From positions 1 to 61,569 of the forward strand of contig NZ_JAGPOX010000043.1 in NCBI RefSeq assembly GCF_019038435.1: a stretch of 61,569 nt of DNA. The letters run 5' to 3'. The notes below the pieces were generated by a model. It did not search any database. It saw only the letters and a list, made by a program, of their open reading frames with translations, and was not told the DNA's origin. This document shows, piece by piece, positions 44,416 through 52,498 of the stretch. Positions within the stretch are counted from its first letter, which is position 1. The number at the start of each line of letters is the position of its first letter. A program made the position numbers and the translations under genes. Source of the stretch: Nocardia alni (GTDB lineage: Bacteria > Actinomycetota > Actinomycetes > Mycobacteriales > Mycobacteriaceae).

Positions 44416-44506
44416 CGGGCGTTGCCACCTCCCCTCATCGAGTCACCAGGCCGGGAGAACCTGTCCGTTCCGAGCGAATACACGCCCTGTGATTCCACTA
44501 TTCCAG

Positions 44507-45952
44507 TCAGCCGCGCACGATGCTCAGGATCTCGGTCACGAGTGCGTCTACTTCCTCGGACGATCGTGCCTCGACGTTCAGGCGCAACAGCGGCTCGGTA
44601 TTCGATGCGCGCAGGTTGAACCACGCGTCGGCGGGCAACTGCACGGTGACGCCGTCCAGTCGGTCCACCGCGACGGCCCGATCCTGAAATGCCGCGAGCA
44701 CCGCCATCGTCCGCTCCTTCGCGTCGGCCACTGTGGAATTGATCTCCCCGGAGGCCGCAAACGTTGCATACGCCGCCGACAGTTCGGACATCGTCTGCGC
44801 CCCCGAACCGGGCCCGTCCTTCTCGCCCAGTGCGGCCAGCACGTGCAGCGCGGCGAGCATGCCGGAATCGGCGCCCCAGAAATCGCGGAAATAGTAGTGC
44901 GCCGAGTGCTCGCCGCCGAAGATCGCGCCGGTGGCGGCCATCTGCTGCTTGATGAACGAGTGCCCGACCCGGGTGCGCAGCGGGGTGCCGCCCAGCTCGG
45001 TGACCAGCTTCGGCACCGCCTGGGAGGTGATCAGGTTGTGGATGACGGTCGCGCCCGGTTCCTTGGCCAGCTCCCGCTCGGCCACCAGCGCGGTGATCGC
45101 GGACGGGGAGACCGGCTCGCCGCGCTCGTCGACCACGAAGCAGCGGTCGGCGTCGCCGTCGAAGGCCAGGCCGATGTCCGCGCCGGTGGAGCGGACGTAC
45201 TTCTGCAGATCCACCAGATTCTTCGGGTCCAGCGGATTGGCCTCGTGGTTGGGGAACGAGCCGTCGAGTTCGAAGTACAGCGGTTCGACGGTGAGCGCGC
45301 CCACCGCGCCCAGGACCGCGGGCACCGTGTGGCCGCCCATGCCGTTGCCGGCGTCGACCGCGACCTTCAGCGGGCGGATACCGCTCAGATCGACCAGCCC
45401 GCGCAGGAATTCGGCGTAGGCCTCGAGCAGGTCCTGCTCGGATTCCGAACCCCGGGGGCCGTCATGGGCGGGTACGCCCGCGATGAGCTCCTCGGTGATC
45501 GTGGCCAGGCCCGTGTCCTGCCCGACCGGCAGCGCGTTGGCGCGGCACAGTTTGATGCCGTTGTAGCGGGCCGGGTTGTGGCTGGCGGTGAACATCGCGC
45601 CCGGGCAGCCCAGGTGACCCGAGGCGAAGTAGAGCTCGTCGGTGGAGGCCAGGCCGATCTGCACCACGTCCAGGCCCTGGGACCGCACGCCGTCGGCGAA
45701 GGCGGTGGCCAGGGTGGGGGAGGACTCGCGCATATCGTGTCCGATGACCACCCGGGTGGCCTGTTCGCCGCGCATCAGCCGCGCGAACGCCGCGCCCACG
45801 TCGCGGACGAAATCCTCGTCGATCTGCTCCCCGACCACACCCCGCACGTCGTACGCCTTGACAACTGCTTGAACCATTTCGGCCGACCGAGCGACTGGCC
45901 CGCTCGCCGCCCGACCGCCACCCCTGATCGAATCGCTGCGCGATGCTGACAT
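44507..45952 (-). CDS. manB: Phosphomannomutase
   Basis: A 481-residue alpha-D-phosphohexomutase converting mannose-6-P to mannose-1-P. Landmarks are VVKAYDVRGVVGEQIDE, the phosphoserine loop MFTASHNPARYNGIKL (active Ser), the Mg2+ loop AFDGDADRCFVVD, the sugar loop GGEHSAHYYF and the phosphate-binding SNTEPLLRLN. ATG 45952 was chosen because GGGTGG precedes it; an ATG at 45877 would remove 25 residues that are not conserved. Corresponds to M. tuberculosis Rv3257c. It feeds the nucleotidyltransferase at 37963. Confidence 0.93.
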   Translation of the reverse strand: MSASRSDSIRGGGRAASGPVARSAEMVQAVVKAYDVRGVVGEQIDEDFVRDVGAAFARLMRGEQATRVVIGHDMRESSPTLATAFADGVRSQGLDVVQIGLASTDELYFASGHLGCPGAMFTASHNPARYNGIKLCRANALPVGQDTGLATITEELIAGVPAHDGPRGSESEQDLLEAYAEFLRGLVDLSGIRPLKVAVDAGNGMGGHTVPAVLGAVGALTVEPLYFELDGSFPNHEANPLDPKNLVDLQKYVRSTGADIGLAFDGDADRCFVVDERGEPVSPSAITALVAERELAKEPGATVIHNLITSQAVPKLVTELGGTPLRTRVGHSFIKQQMAATGAIFGGEHSAHYYFRDFWGADSGMLAALHVLAALGEKDGPGSGAQTMSELSAAYATFAASGEINSTVADAKERTMAVLAAFQDRAVAVDRLDGVTVQLPADAWFNLRASNTEPLLRLNVEARSSEEVDALVTEILSIVRG

Positions 45953-46142
45953 GTTCACCACCCTAATAGGCCCCCGCGCGTGAACATATTCCGTGTCGGA
46001 TACACGCGCGGTTCTCGACGCCTCAGCGCGTGTCGCCCTGGTCGATGCCATGTCGGGCGAGAGGGGGATCGATCGATTCGCACGCTGTCCGCGGCTCGTC
46101 ATCATGGGTGCGCGGCGTCGCGGCTACCTGGTGGACCGGCAA

Positions 46143-46523
46143 TCAGTTCGGCGGGTCGGGCAGCACGCGCAGATGCCCGCGACGGCCGGTGCGCGCGGGA
46201 CGGGCCGAACGCTGCGGGGCGGGCTGGTCCGGATAGCCGCGCTGCTCGGGTTCCGGCGTGCGGCGGCGCATTCCGGCCTCGCGCACCGCTTCGGCCAGGG
46301 CCGTCAGATCGTCGTCGTCCGGTGAGCTGAACCCGCCCTCGTGGCGGACCATGTCCCAGCCCTTGGGCGCGGTGATTCGGGAGGCGTGCGTCTCGCACAG
46401 GTCCCAGGAATGCGGCTCGGCGACGGTGACCAGCGGGCCGACAACGGCCGTCGAGTCGGAGTACACGTAGGTCAGCGTCGCAACGGCCGGGTTCTTGCAG
46501 GCCGGCCGGCAGCAACGACGCAT
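46143..46523 (-). CDS. DUF3499-family small Cys-rich protein
   Basis: A 126-residue protein beginning MRRCCRPACKNPAVATLTY, the standard opening of DUF3499 (M. tuberculosis Rv3258c). Cys4, Cys5, Cys9 and the later LCETHASR form a probable zinc-binding site. The C-terminus is Arg/Pro-rich and disordered. ATG 46523 was chosen by family similarity; an in-frame GTG 9 bases upstream is possible. Function unknown. It is divergent from the Rv3259-like gene. Confidence 0.85.
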   Translation of the reverse strand: MRRCCRPACKNPAVATLTYVYSDSTAVVGPLVTVAEPHSWDLCETHASRITAPKGWDMVRHEGGFSSPDDDDLTALAEAVREAGMRRRTPEPEQRGYPDQPAPQRSARPARTGRRGHLRVLPDPPN

Positions 46524-46704
46524 GGGGATCACGAAAAGGAGAGTAGCCCTCCGCGCGTCCGTGCGCTGTGGGACACGCGCTAATACATGGGACCAGTTCG
46601 CCCGATTGGTCGGGGCCGGCGGCAGCAGCCCGCGTAACCACGTCGGGCCGCCCGATCGGACAACTCTGCCCGGCCTCACCTAGGCGCACCGAGCTGGGGG
46701 CGGG

Positions 46705-47196
46705 GTGACTAATGTCGTGCGTATGACGCGATCACGGAGGCGGCCGCCGACCGCACGGTCGGTGATTCGTCGCGGCCGAGGCGTGCGCGGACCGATGCTG
46801 CCGCCGACGGTGCCCGCCTGGCGCACCAGGGGCCAGCAGTTCGACCGGCTGGTGCTCGAGGCGTTCGCACCGCTGGACAGCCGCTGGCACGACCGGCTCA
46901 CCAAATTGGATATCGCGGTCGACGACGTACCGAAAATACGTCCACTCCACCCGGATTCGGTGACGTGGCCGGACGAGGTGGTCGCCGACGGCCCGGTGCC
47001 GCTGTCCCGGCTGATCCCGGCGGGCGTGGACTCGCGCGGCGCGGCGACGCGCGCCCGCGTGGTGTTGTTCCGCAAGCCGCTGGAATTGCGTGCGAGCGAT
47101 CCGGACGACCTGATAGACCTGCTTCGCGAGGTTCTGGTCCAGCAGATCGCCACCTATTTGGGTGTGGATCCGGACGTCATCGATCCGGACGAATAG
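46705..47196 (+). CDS. Metallopeptidase-family protein (Rv3259-like) with degenerate HExxH
   Basis: A 163-residue member of the minimal zincin family. The fold is recognisable (QQFDRLVLEAFAPLDSRWHD, then VVLFRKPLEL and DLIDLLREVLVQQIATYLGV). Where active members have His-Glu-x-x-His this protein reads Arg-Glu-Val-Leu-Val-Gln-Gln, so zinc binding and proteolysis are unlikely. GTG 46705 follows GGGGGCGG; an ATG at 46723 is the alternative. It converges with whiB2. The conserved position beside DUF3499 and whiB2 suggests an envelope or division link (inference). Confidence 0.8.
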   Translation: MTNVVRMTRSRRRPPTARSVIRRGRGVRGPMLPPTVPAWRTRGQQFDRLVLEAFAPLDSRWHDRLTKLDIAVDDVPKIRPLHPDSVTWPDEVVADGPVPLSRLIPAGVDSRGAATRARVVLFRKPLELRASDPDDLIDLLREVLVQQIATYLGVDPDVIDPDE

Positions 47197-47312
47197 CGGA
47201 TCGGCGCCCGCCGCGACCGCTCGACCTCGCCGCACCCCGTGGTGCAGCGAGGGCAGAACAGCCGGCCCGCTGCGGTCCGATTCGAACCGCGAACGGTGAC
47301 AATCGCTTTCCT

Positions 47313-47774
47313 TTAGCTGATGCCCCGCTTCAAGCGGCGCCGCTCGCGCTCGGACAGTCCACCCCAGATGCCGAAGCGTTCATCGTGTGCCAGAGCGTAT
47401 TCCAGGCATTCGTCGCGGACCTCGCAGCCCATGCAGATCCGCTTGGCCTCGCGTGTGGAGCCGCCCTTCTCCGGGAAGAACGCCTCCGGGTCGGTCTGGG
47501 CACACAGCGCCCGTTCCTGCCACTGCTCCTCGATCGTGTCGAACATCGTGTCGAAGTCGGTGACGATGAGACTGAGCTTCGGCGGTTCGGGTTTGCGCTG
47601 TGTTCGCGCCCACTGACCACCAACGTGCCCTCCCGTATCCGAACCGGTCACCTGACTTCCCCCCTCTCGTTCCTCGGTCCAGCTGTCCGTGCAGACGCCT
47701 GGTACTGCGCCTGCTGTGGAATCGGAATGCGATACACCACCCGGAATGCCAGACGGGGCCAGCTCTTCGGCCAT
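47313..47774 (-). CDS. whiB2: WhiB2/WhmD iron-sulfur transcription factor
   Basis: A 153-residue Wbl protein. The [4Fe-4S] cluster Cys residues are in RALCAQTD, AKRICMGCEVRDECLEYA, and the turn FGIWGGLSERERRRLKRG is the WhiB2/WhmD hallmark. WhmD is needed for septation in mycobacteria and binds the primary sigma factor region 4. ATG 47774 has a strong GAGGAGG; a GTG at 47651 behind GGGGGAAG would give a 112-residue form closer to other WhiB2 proteins, so two translation products are possible. A LexA-type box lies about 120 bases upstream. Confidence 0.93.
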   Translation of the reverse strand: MAEELAPSGIPGGVSHSDSTAGAVPGVCTDSWTEEREGGSQVTGSDTGGHVGGQWARTQRKPEPPKLSLIVTDFDTMFDTIEEQWQERALCAQTDPEAFFPEKGGSTREAKRICMGCEVRDECLEYALAHDERFGIWGGLSERERRRLKRGIS

Positions 47775-47893
47775 CGCTCCGCCTCCTCACTGTGTGTTAG
47801 CGCAGAAAGATTTATCCGTCGGACCCGATCTGCACACCGACGGCCCAACACCGCGACGTTGTCTCGCGGCCTTCCCCGAGCTGGTCATCCCGG

Positions 47894-47911
47894 TTCGAAC
47901 ATCTGTTCGAA
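47894..47911. promoter_or_regulatory. LexA/SOS box upstream of whiB2
   Basis: TTCGAACATCTGTTCGAA is a perfect 18-base palindrome that contains the actinobacterial SOS consensus TCGAAC-N4-GTTCGA at 47895-47910. It lies 120 bases upstream of the whiB2 ATG and about 210 bases from fbiA. LexA repression of whiB2, released on DNA damage, would delay septation; I recall whiB2 being listed near LexA sites in M. tuberculosis but cannot check. Confidence 0.75.
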
Positions 47912-48105
47912 TCTTGGTCTGCGCCTTGCACTCTCGCGCGGACCCGAAATGACATGCCTGTGATTAGACACGCCGGACGGCGCGATGGTCAAGCTGCCGA
48001 CACTAATCCGTTACTATCCGCAACCGTCTTCGCGACGGTTTTGTAACCGTCAAGTAGCTAATGAGCGGCAAATATGCTGCGCGAAGCGACGGTAACGGTA
48101 CGGCA

Positions 48106-48111
48106 TAGGCT
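48106..48111 (+). promoter_or_regulatory. Possible -10 element of fbiA
   Basis: TAGGCT fits the actinobacterial TANNNT -10 and ends 8 bases before the GTG at 48120. Transcription would start at or just before the start codon, giving a leaderless mRNA. No -35 is clear. Confidence 0.35.
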
Positions 48112-48119
48112 ATGCGGAT

Positions 48120-49178
48120 GTGACTGGAGAACAAGCGGACATCCCGCCCGGCACGGCGGTGAGCCGCCCCCATGACACTGCGGCCGACTCCTCCGAGACG
48201 GCGCCGCCCGATCGTAAGACCAGCGTCGCCGTACTGGTCGGCGGAGTCGGTGGCGCACGGTTTCTACAGGGTGTGCGCGCCCTGCTGCCCGACGCGGAGA
48301 TCACGGCGATCGTGAACGTCGGCGACGACGTCTGGATGCACGGCCTTCGTATCTGCCCCGACCTCGATACCTGCATGTACACCCTCGGCGGGGGTATCGA
48401 CACCGAACGCGGCTGGGGCCGCGCGGGCGAGACCTGGCACGCCAAGGAGGAGCTGGCGAAATACCACGCTCAGCCCGATTGGTTCGGGCTCGGCGACCGG
48501 GATATCGCCACCCATCTGGTGCGCACCGAAATGCTGCGCGCGGGGTACCCGCTCTCCGCGGTCACCGAGGCGCTGTGCAACCGCTGGCAACCGGGTGTTC
48601 GACTCGTTCCGGTGACCGACGACAGGTGCGAAACACATGTCATTATCAGCGAGCCGGACAACCCTGGCGAACGTCGCGCGATTCATTTCGAGGAGTGGTG
48701 GGTACGCTACCGGGCGAGCGTCGAGACCCATGGATTCGTCACAATCGGGGCGGAACAGGCCACACCGGCACCAAATGTGACAGAAATCATAGATCGCGCT
48801 GATGCGGTTCTGATGGCCCCGTCGAATCCCGTTGTCAGCATCGGCTCGATCCTGGCTGTGCCCGGTATTCGAGGTGCCTTGCGCACCACATCGGCCAAGG
48901 TAGTCGGGCTGTCGCCGGTGATCGATGGCAAGCCGCTGCGGGGTATGGCGGACGAATGTCTCACCGTGATCGGAGTGGAGACCTCCGCCGAGGCCATCGC
49001 CCGGCATTACGGCGCGCGGTCGGAGACCGGAATCCTGGACGGCTGGCTGATTCACTCCACCGACACCGCGCAGGTGCCGGGAGTGGAGGTACGCAGCGTG
49101 CCACTGCTGATGACGGATCCGGCCGCGACGGCCGAGATGGCGCGCGAGGCACTGGACATCGCGGGGGTGAAGCCGTGA
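48120..49178 (+). CDS. fbiA: 2-phospho-L-lactate/phosphoenolpyruvate transferase (CofD) of F420 synthesis
   Basis: A 352-residue CofD/FbiA enzyme joining the guanylated three-carbon donor to the deazaflavin Fo, giving F420-0 or its dehydro form. VLVGGVGGARFLQGV starts the Rossmann-like core, NVGDDVWMHGLRICPDLDTC is the Fo/Mg2+ site, and LAPSNPVVSIG-type motif appears as MAPSNPVVSIGSILAVPGIR. GTG 48120 leaves an N-terminal extension of about 35 residues compared with mycobacterial FbiA. Its stop overlaps the fbiB start (GTGA), so the pair is coupled. Confidence 0.94.
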   Translation: MTGEQADIPPGTAVSRPHDTAADSSETAPPDRKTSVAVLVGGVGGARFLQGVRALLPDAEITAIVNVGDDVWMHGLRICPDLDTCMYTLGGGIDTERGWGRAGETWHAKEELAKYHAQPDWFGLGDRDIATHLVRTEMLRAGYPLSAVTEALCNRWQPGVRLVPVTDDRCETHVIISEPDNPGERRAIHFEEWWVRYRASVETHGFVTIGAEQATPAPNVTEIIDRADAVLMAPSNPVVSIGSILAVPGIRGALRTTSAKVVGLSPVIDGKPLRGMADECLTVIGVETSAEAIARHYGARSETGILDGWLIHSTDTAQVPGVEVRSVPLLMTDPAATAEMAREALDIAGVKP

Positions 49179-50536
49179 GTGTCATCCTGCCCGAGTCCGG
49201 TGATCACGCGCCCGGTGGCGAGGTACGCATACTTCCCGTGCCCGGGCTGCCGGAGTTCCGTCCCGGCGACGACGTCGCGGAACACATCGCGGCACAGGCC
49301 CCCTGGCTCGCCGACGGCGACATCCTGGTCGTCACCAGCAAGATCGTGGCCAAGGCCGAGGGCCGGATCGTGCCCGCGCCCGCGGACCCCGAGGAACGCG
49401 ACGTCATGCGCCGCGAACTGGTCCTGTCCGAGGCGGTGCGCGTGCTGGCGAGCAAGGGCCGCACCCTGATCACCGAGAACAAGCTCGGCATCGTGCAGGC
49501 CGCCTCCGGCGTGGACGGCTCCAACGTCGAGCAGGGCGAACTGGTTCTGCTACCCGCCGATCCCGACGCCAGCGCGCAGGCCCTGCGGACCGCACTGGCC
49601 GAGCGGCTCGGTGTGCGGGTCGCCGTCGTCATCACCGACACCATGGGCCGGGCCTGGCGCAACGGGCAGACCGACGCCGCGATCGGCGCTGCCGGACTGC
49701 GGGTGCTGCACGACTACGCGGGCTCGATCGACGGTCAGGGCAACGAACTTCAGGTCACCCAGGTCGCCGTCGCCGACGAGCTGGCCGCCGCGGCCGATCT
49801 GGCCAAGGGCAAGCTCGGCGGGGTCCCGGTCGCGGTGGTCCGCGGCCTGAGCCCGTTCGACGACGGCTCCCGCGCGGCGGATCTGCTGCGCGGCGGCGAG
49901 GACGACCTGTTCTGGCTGGGCACGGCCGAGGCCATCGACCGCGGCCGTCACGAGGCGCTGCTGCTGCGCCGCTCGGTGCGCCAGTTCTCCGATCAGCCGG
50001 TCGCTCCCGAGGTGATCCGCGCCGCGGTGGCCGCCGGGCTGACCGCGCCCGCGCCGCATCACACCCGGCCGGTGCGGTTCGTCTGGGTGCGCGACCGCGC
50101 GGTGCGGCAGCGGCTGCTGACTGCGATGGCCGACCGGTGGCGCGAGGACCTGACCGGCGACGGCCGCACCCCCGAGAGCGTGGAACGCCGGATCGCGCGC
50201 GGCGCGATCCTGTCCGAGGCCCCCGAGGTGATCGTCCCGTTCTGCGTGCCCGACGGCGCACACGACTATCCGGACGAACGCCGCCGCGCCGCCGAGCAGA
50301 CCATGTTCACCGTCGCCGTCGGCGCGGCCGTGCAGGGATTGCTGGTCGCGCTGGCCACCCGGGGCGTCGGCAGCTGCTGGATCGGATCGACCATCTTCGC
50401 CCCCGAGGTCACCCGGGAGGCGCTGGGATCAGCCGCGGACTGGAACCCGCTGGGCGCCATAGCCGTCGGCTACCCCCTCGAGGATCTGTCGCCTCGGGAC
50501 CCCCGCGAGGCGGGCGACGGCCTGATCGAACTATAG
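49175..50536 (+). CDS. fbiB: Bifunctional F420 gamma-glutamyl ligase / nitroreductase-like reductase
   Basis: A 453-residue two-domain FbiB. The N-terminal CofE domain (about 1-245) adds glutamates to F420-0: VVTSKIVAKAEGR, VVITDTMGRAWRNGQTDAAIG and VRGLSPFDDGSRAADLLRGG. The C-terminal domain (about 250-453) is an FMN-binding nitroreductase fold (LLRRSVRQFSDQPV, RGVGSCWIGSTIFAP) that reduces dehydro-F420 and helps extend the polyglutamate tail. GTG 49175 lies in a GTGA overlap with fbiA. Confidence 0.95.
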   Translation: MSVILPESGDHAPGGEVRILPVPGLPEFRPGDDVAEHIAAQAPWLADGDILVVTSKIVAKAEGRIVPAPADPEERDVMRRELVLSEAVRVLASKGRTLITENKLGIVQAASGVDGSNVEQGELVLLPADPDASAQALRTALAERLGVRVAVVITDTMGRAWRNGQTDAAIGAAGLRVLHDYAGSIDGQGNELQVTQVAVADELAAAADLAKGKLGGVPVAVVRGLSPFDDGSRAADLLRGGEDDLFWLGTAEAIDRGRHEALLLRRSVRQFSDQPVAPEVIRAAVAAGLTAPAPHHTRPVRFVWVRDRAVRQRLLTAMADRWREDLTGDGRTPESVERRIARGAILSEAPEVIVPFCVPDGAHDYPDERRRAAEQTMFTVAVGAAVQGLLVALATRGVGSCWIGSTIFAPEVTREALGSAADWNPLGAIAVGYPLEDLSPRDPREAGDGLIEL

Positions 50537-50571
50537 GGTCGGCGCGGGCCGACAGCGATCGAGAGGATGGG

Positions 50572-51090
50572 ATGAGCGCGAGTTCACTGCACGAGTCGGC
50601 GACGGGGCTGCTGGAAACCTGGTCCCCGGCAACGGGACCCGAGCAGTCCCTGCGCGAGGCGATGCTGGCCTTCCTTGGCTCGGCCCCGCGCGGTTGCCTG
50701 CGCGAGCACGCGCCCGGTCACATCACCGCCTCGGCGCTGGTGTTCTCCCACGACGAGAGCGAGATCCTGCTGACCCTGCATCCGCGCGTGGGCCGCTGGA
50801 TCCAGCTCGGCGGCCACTGCGAGGAGCTCGACGCCACGGTGAGCGCGGCCGCGCTGCGTGAGGCCATCGAGGAATCCGGCATCGGGGATCTGTCGATCGA
50901 CCCGGAACTGTATGGGGCGCAGGCGCATCCGATCACCTGTTCGCTGGGCCGCCCCACTCGCCACCTGGATCTGCTGTTCAAAATCGTCGCGCCGAAGGGT
51001 GCTGTGCCCGTACGAAGCTCGGAATCGACGGATCTGCGGTGGTGGCCGGTGGATGCATTGCCCGACGACGCCGACGTATTGCTGCGCTGA
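50572..51090 (+). CDS. Nudix hydrolase
   Basis: A 172-residue Nudix protein. ATG 50572 follows AGAGGATGG. The Nudix helix is present as ALREAIEESGI after the loop QLGGHCEELDATVS; the Glu-Glu pair that coordinates Mg2+ is intact although spacing before it is one residue off the textbook box, as is usual in this actinobacterial subfamily. C-terminal markers are YGAQAHPITC and SSESTDLRWWPVDALP. It follows fbiB by 35 bases and is probably cotranscribed. A decayed relative lies at 60823-61049. Substrate unknown. Confidence 0.87.
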   Translation: MSASSLHESATGLLETWSPATGPEQSLREAMLAFLGSAPRGCLREHAPGHITASALVFSHDESEILLTLHPRVGRWIQLGGHCEELDATVSAAALREAIEESGIGDLSIDPELYGAQAHPITCSLGRPTRHLDLLFKIVAPKGAVPVRSSESTDLRWWPVDALPDDADVLLR

Positions 51091-51239
51091 TTCGCCGACC
51101 GCCGTTCCCCGGCTCGGTCGGCTCCGTCGTTCCCGCGTGGTCGACTTCGTCGTACCCGCGTTCCTTTGGCGGGAACCACCTGGTACACAACGGTTCCCGT
51201 AGGGGGCCGCGTCTGGCCCAATCAGATCGCGGCAGGCTC

Positions 51240-51422
51240 GTTTTCCGTTTCGGCGGAACGGGATTCAGCCCGCACGGTGTCGTCCTCGACCATGCTCGAC
51301 TCGTCGAAGGGCAGTTCACGGTTCAGGACCGCGCGGATATGGGCCGGAATTGCAACGGGTTCGGGCTGGCGCTGGTGTGGCGCCTGGTGACCCGGTACGG
51401 CGGCACGCTGGGGGCGCGGTGA
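51240..51422 (+). pseudogene. C-terminal remnant of a sensor histidine kinase
   Basis: The only recognisable part is the end of an ATPase domain: NGFGLALVWRLVTRYGGTL, equivalent to the G2-box helix of CitA/DctS-type kinases, followed by a stop at 51420-51422. The DHp domain, N box and sensor are absent, and the sequence back to the Nudix stop (51090) shows no kinase-like frame. It is directly followed by a broken response-regulator gene, the expected order for such pairs. Confidence 0.5.
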
Positions 51423-51457
51423 AGTCCGGAATCGGCTGTTGTGGTGAGGATTCCGCG

Positions 51458-52164
51458 ATGACGGCAGAAGATCCACCAACTCCGGGCCCGCGGCCGCCCA
51501 TGCCGCCGCCGATCCGGGTCATGATCGCGGAGGACGATCGGCGCATCGCCCGGGCGCACCGGACCTCCGTGGAGCGAGTGGCCGGCTTCATCCCAGCAGC
51601 CGTCGCGCATACCGGCCGCGACGCTCTGCGTGCCGTGACAATGGCGCACGCCGCCGGCGCACCGATGCTGGACATCGGCCTGCTCGATATCGGCGGCCTC
51701 GACGTGGCCTCGGCGCTGACCCGGCTGCCCCCGTCCGGATATGATCGCGATCACATCGTACCGGGATCTGGCGATGGTCCGCGCCGCGGTCTCGCACGGG
51801 ATTGCGCTGTATCTGCTGAAGCCGTTTCCGTTCACGGCGTTTCGGGAGAAACTCGAGCGCTACCGGGAGTTTCGCGCCACGCTGTCGCCAGAGGAGCCGA
51901 GCTTGACCCAGTGCGACATCGATCGGGCGTTCAGTGCCCTGCGCACTCCCGACCCCCGGGGCAGCGGTCCCGAAAGGTATAGCCCCGCAGACACTCGAGC
52001 AGATCACCCGGGCCGTGCGCGCGGCCCCCGGCGGGCTCTCGGCCACCGACGCCGGGCAGCGAGTCGGCGTCTCCCGGGTGACCGCCTGGCGCTACCTGGA
52101 GCGTCTGGCCACCGAGGGAGCGGTCGAACGGCACACCACCTACGGCTGGGCGGGACGTCCGTAG
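51458..52164 (+). pseudogene. Frameshifted CitB/DctR-family response regulator
   Basis: Three consecutive frames together spell one response regulator. Frame 1 (ATG 51458) has PPIRVMIAEDDRRIARAH and MLDIGLLDIGGLDVASALT, the acidic pocket and phospho-Asp region. After a shift near 51727-51737 the next frame continues with MIAITSYRDLAMVRAAVSHG and LYLLKPFPFTAFREKLERY (conserved Lys). After a second shift near 51948-51960 the third frame gives LEQITRAVRAAPGGLSATDA and a winged-helix-like VSRVTAWRYLERLATEGAV, ending at TAG 52162. Both shifts fall at CCCCC runs, so sequencing error or slippage must be considered, but the truncated kinase upstream argues for decay. Confidence 0.65.
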
Positions 52165-52498
52165 GTGCGTTATAGCTGACGTCGATGATTGGTAACGATC
52201 ACAGGAAGTTCATCCGGACGGTCTGTTATGTCCGCCCCGGGTGTTTCCGAGTCGTGTTGTGCTGTATAACGATTCCGTTGTCGCTCGCAGTGTGTGCTGC
52301 GGGACAACTCATCCAGTTTGAAACACTTCCATGAGAGGATGACACGCGATGCCACGGCTCGTTGACGATGTTTGCCTCTGGGATGCGGTTCTCCTAGGTG
52401 TCTATGAGCAGCCTTAAAAGCAGACCGGATGGCATGTAACGGCCATCACTTGAAAGTGCGAAGGTAGTGCGTAACGGGCGTAAAGGCTGTACCTATCT
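52165..52498. other. Intergenic region upstream of alkB
   Basis: 334 bases, visibly less GC-rich than the surrounding DNA, with no supportable gene. An AAAGG lies about 15 bases before the alkB ATG. The region probably carries the alkB promoter and may be a junction left by decay of the two-component system. No TetR-type palindrome of convincing length was seen. Confidence 0.5.

Larger units (their letters stand above)
47775..48119. other. Divergent whiB2-fbiA intergenic region
   Basis: 345 bases with no gene. It contains the SOS box listed separately and, next to fbiA, an extended -10-like TAGGCT. A short inverted repeat (ACCGTCTTCGCGACGGTT near 48021) could form a hairpin with a 4-base loop. 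Both whiB2 and fbiA promoters are expected here. Confidence 0.55.

Noticed and set aside
47895..47910. A tRNA T-loop (GGTTCGAA) near 47893.
   Set aside because: No acceptor, D-arm or anticodon stem can be folded around it; the symmetric TCGAAC-N4-GTTCGA pattern is a LexA box.
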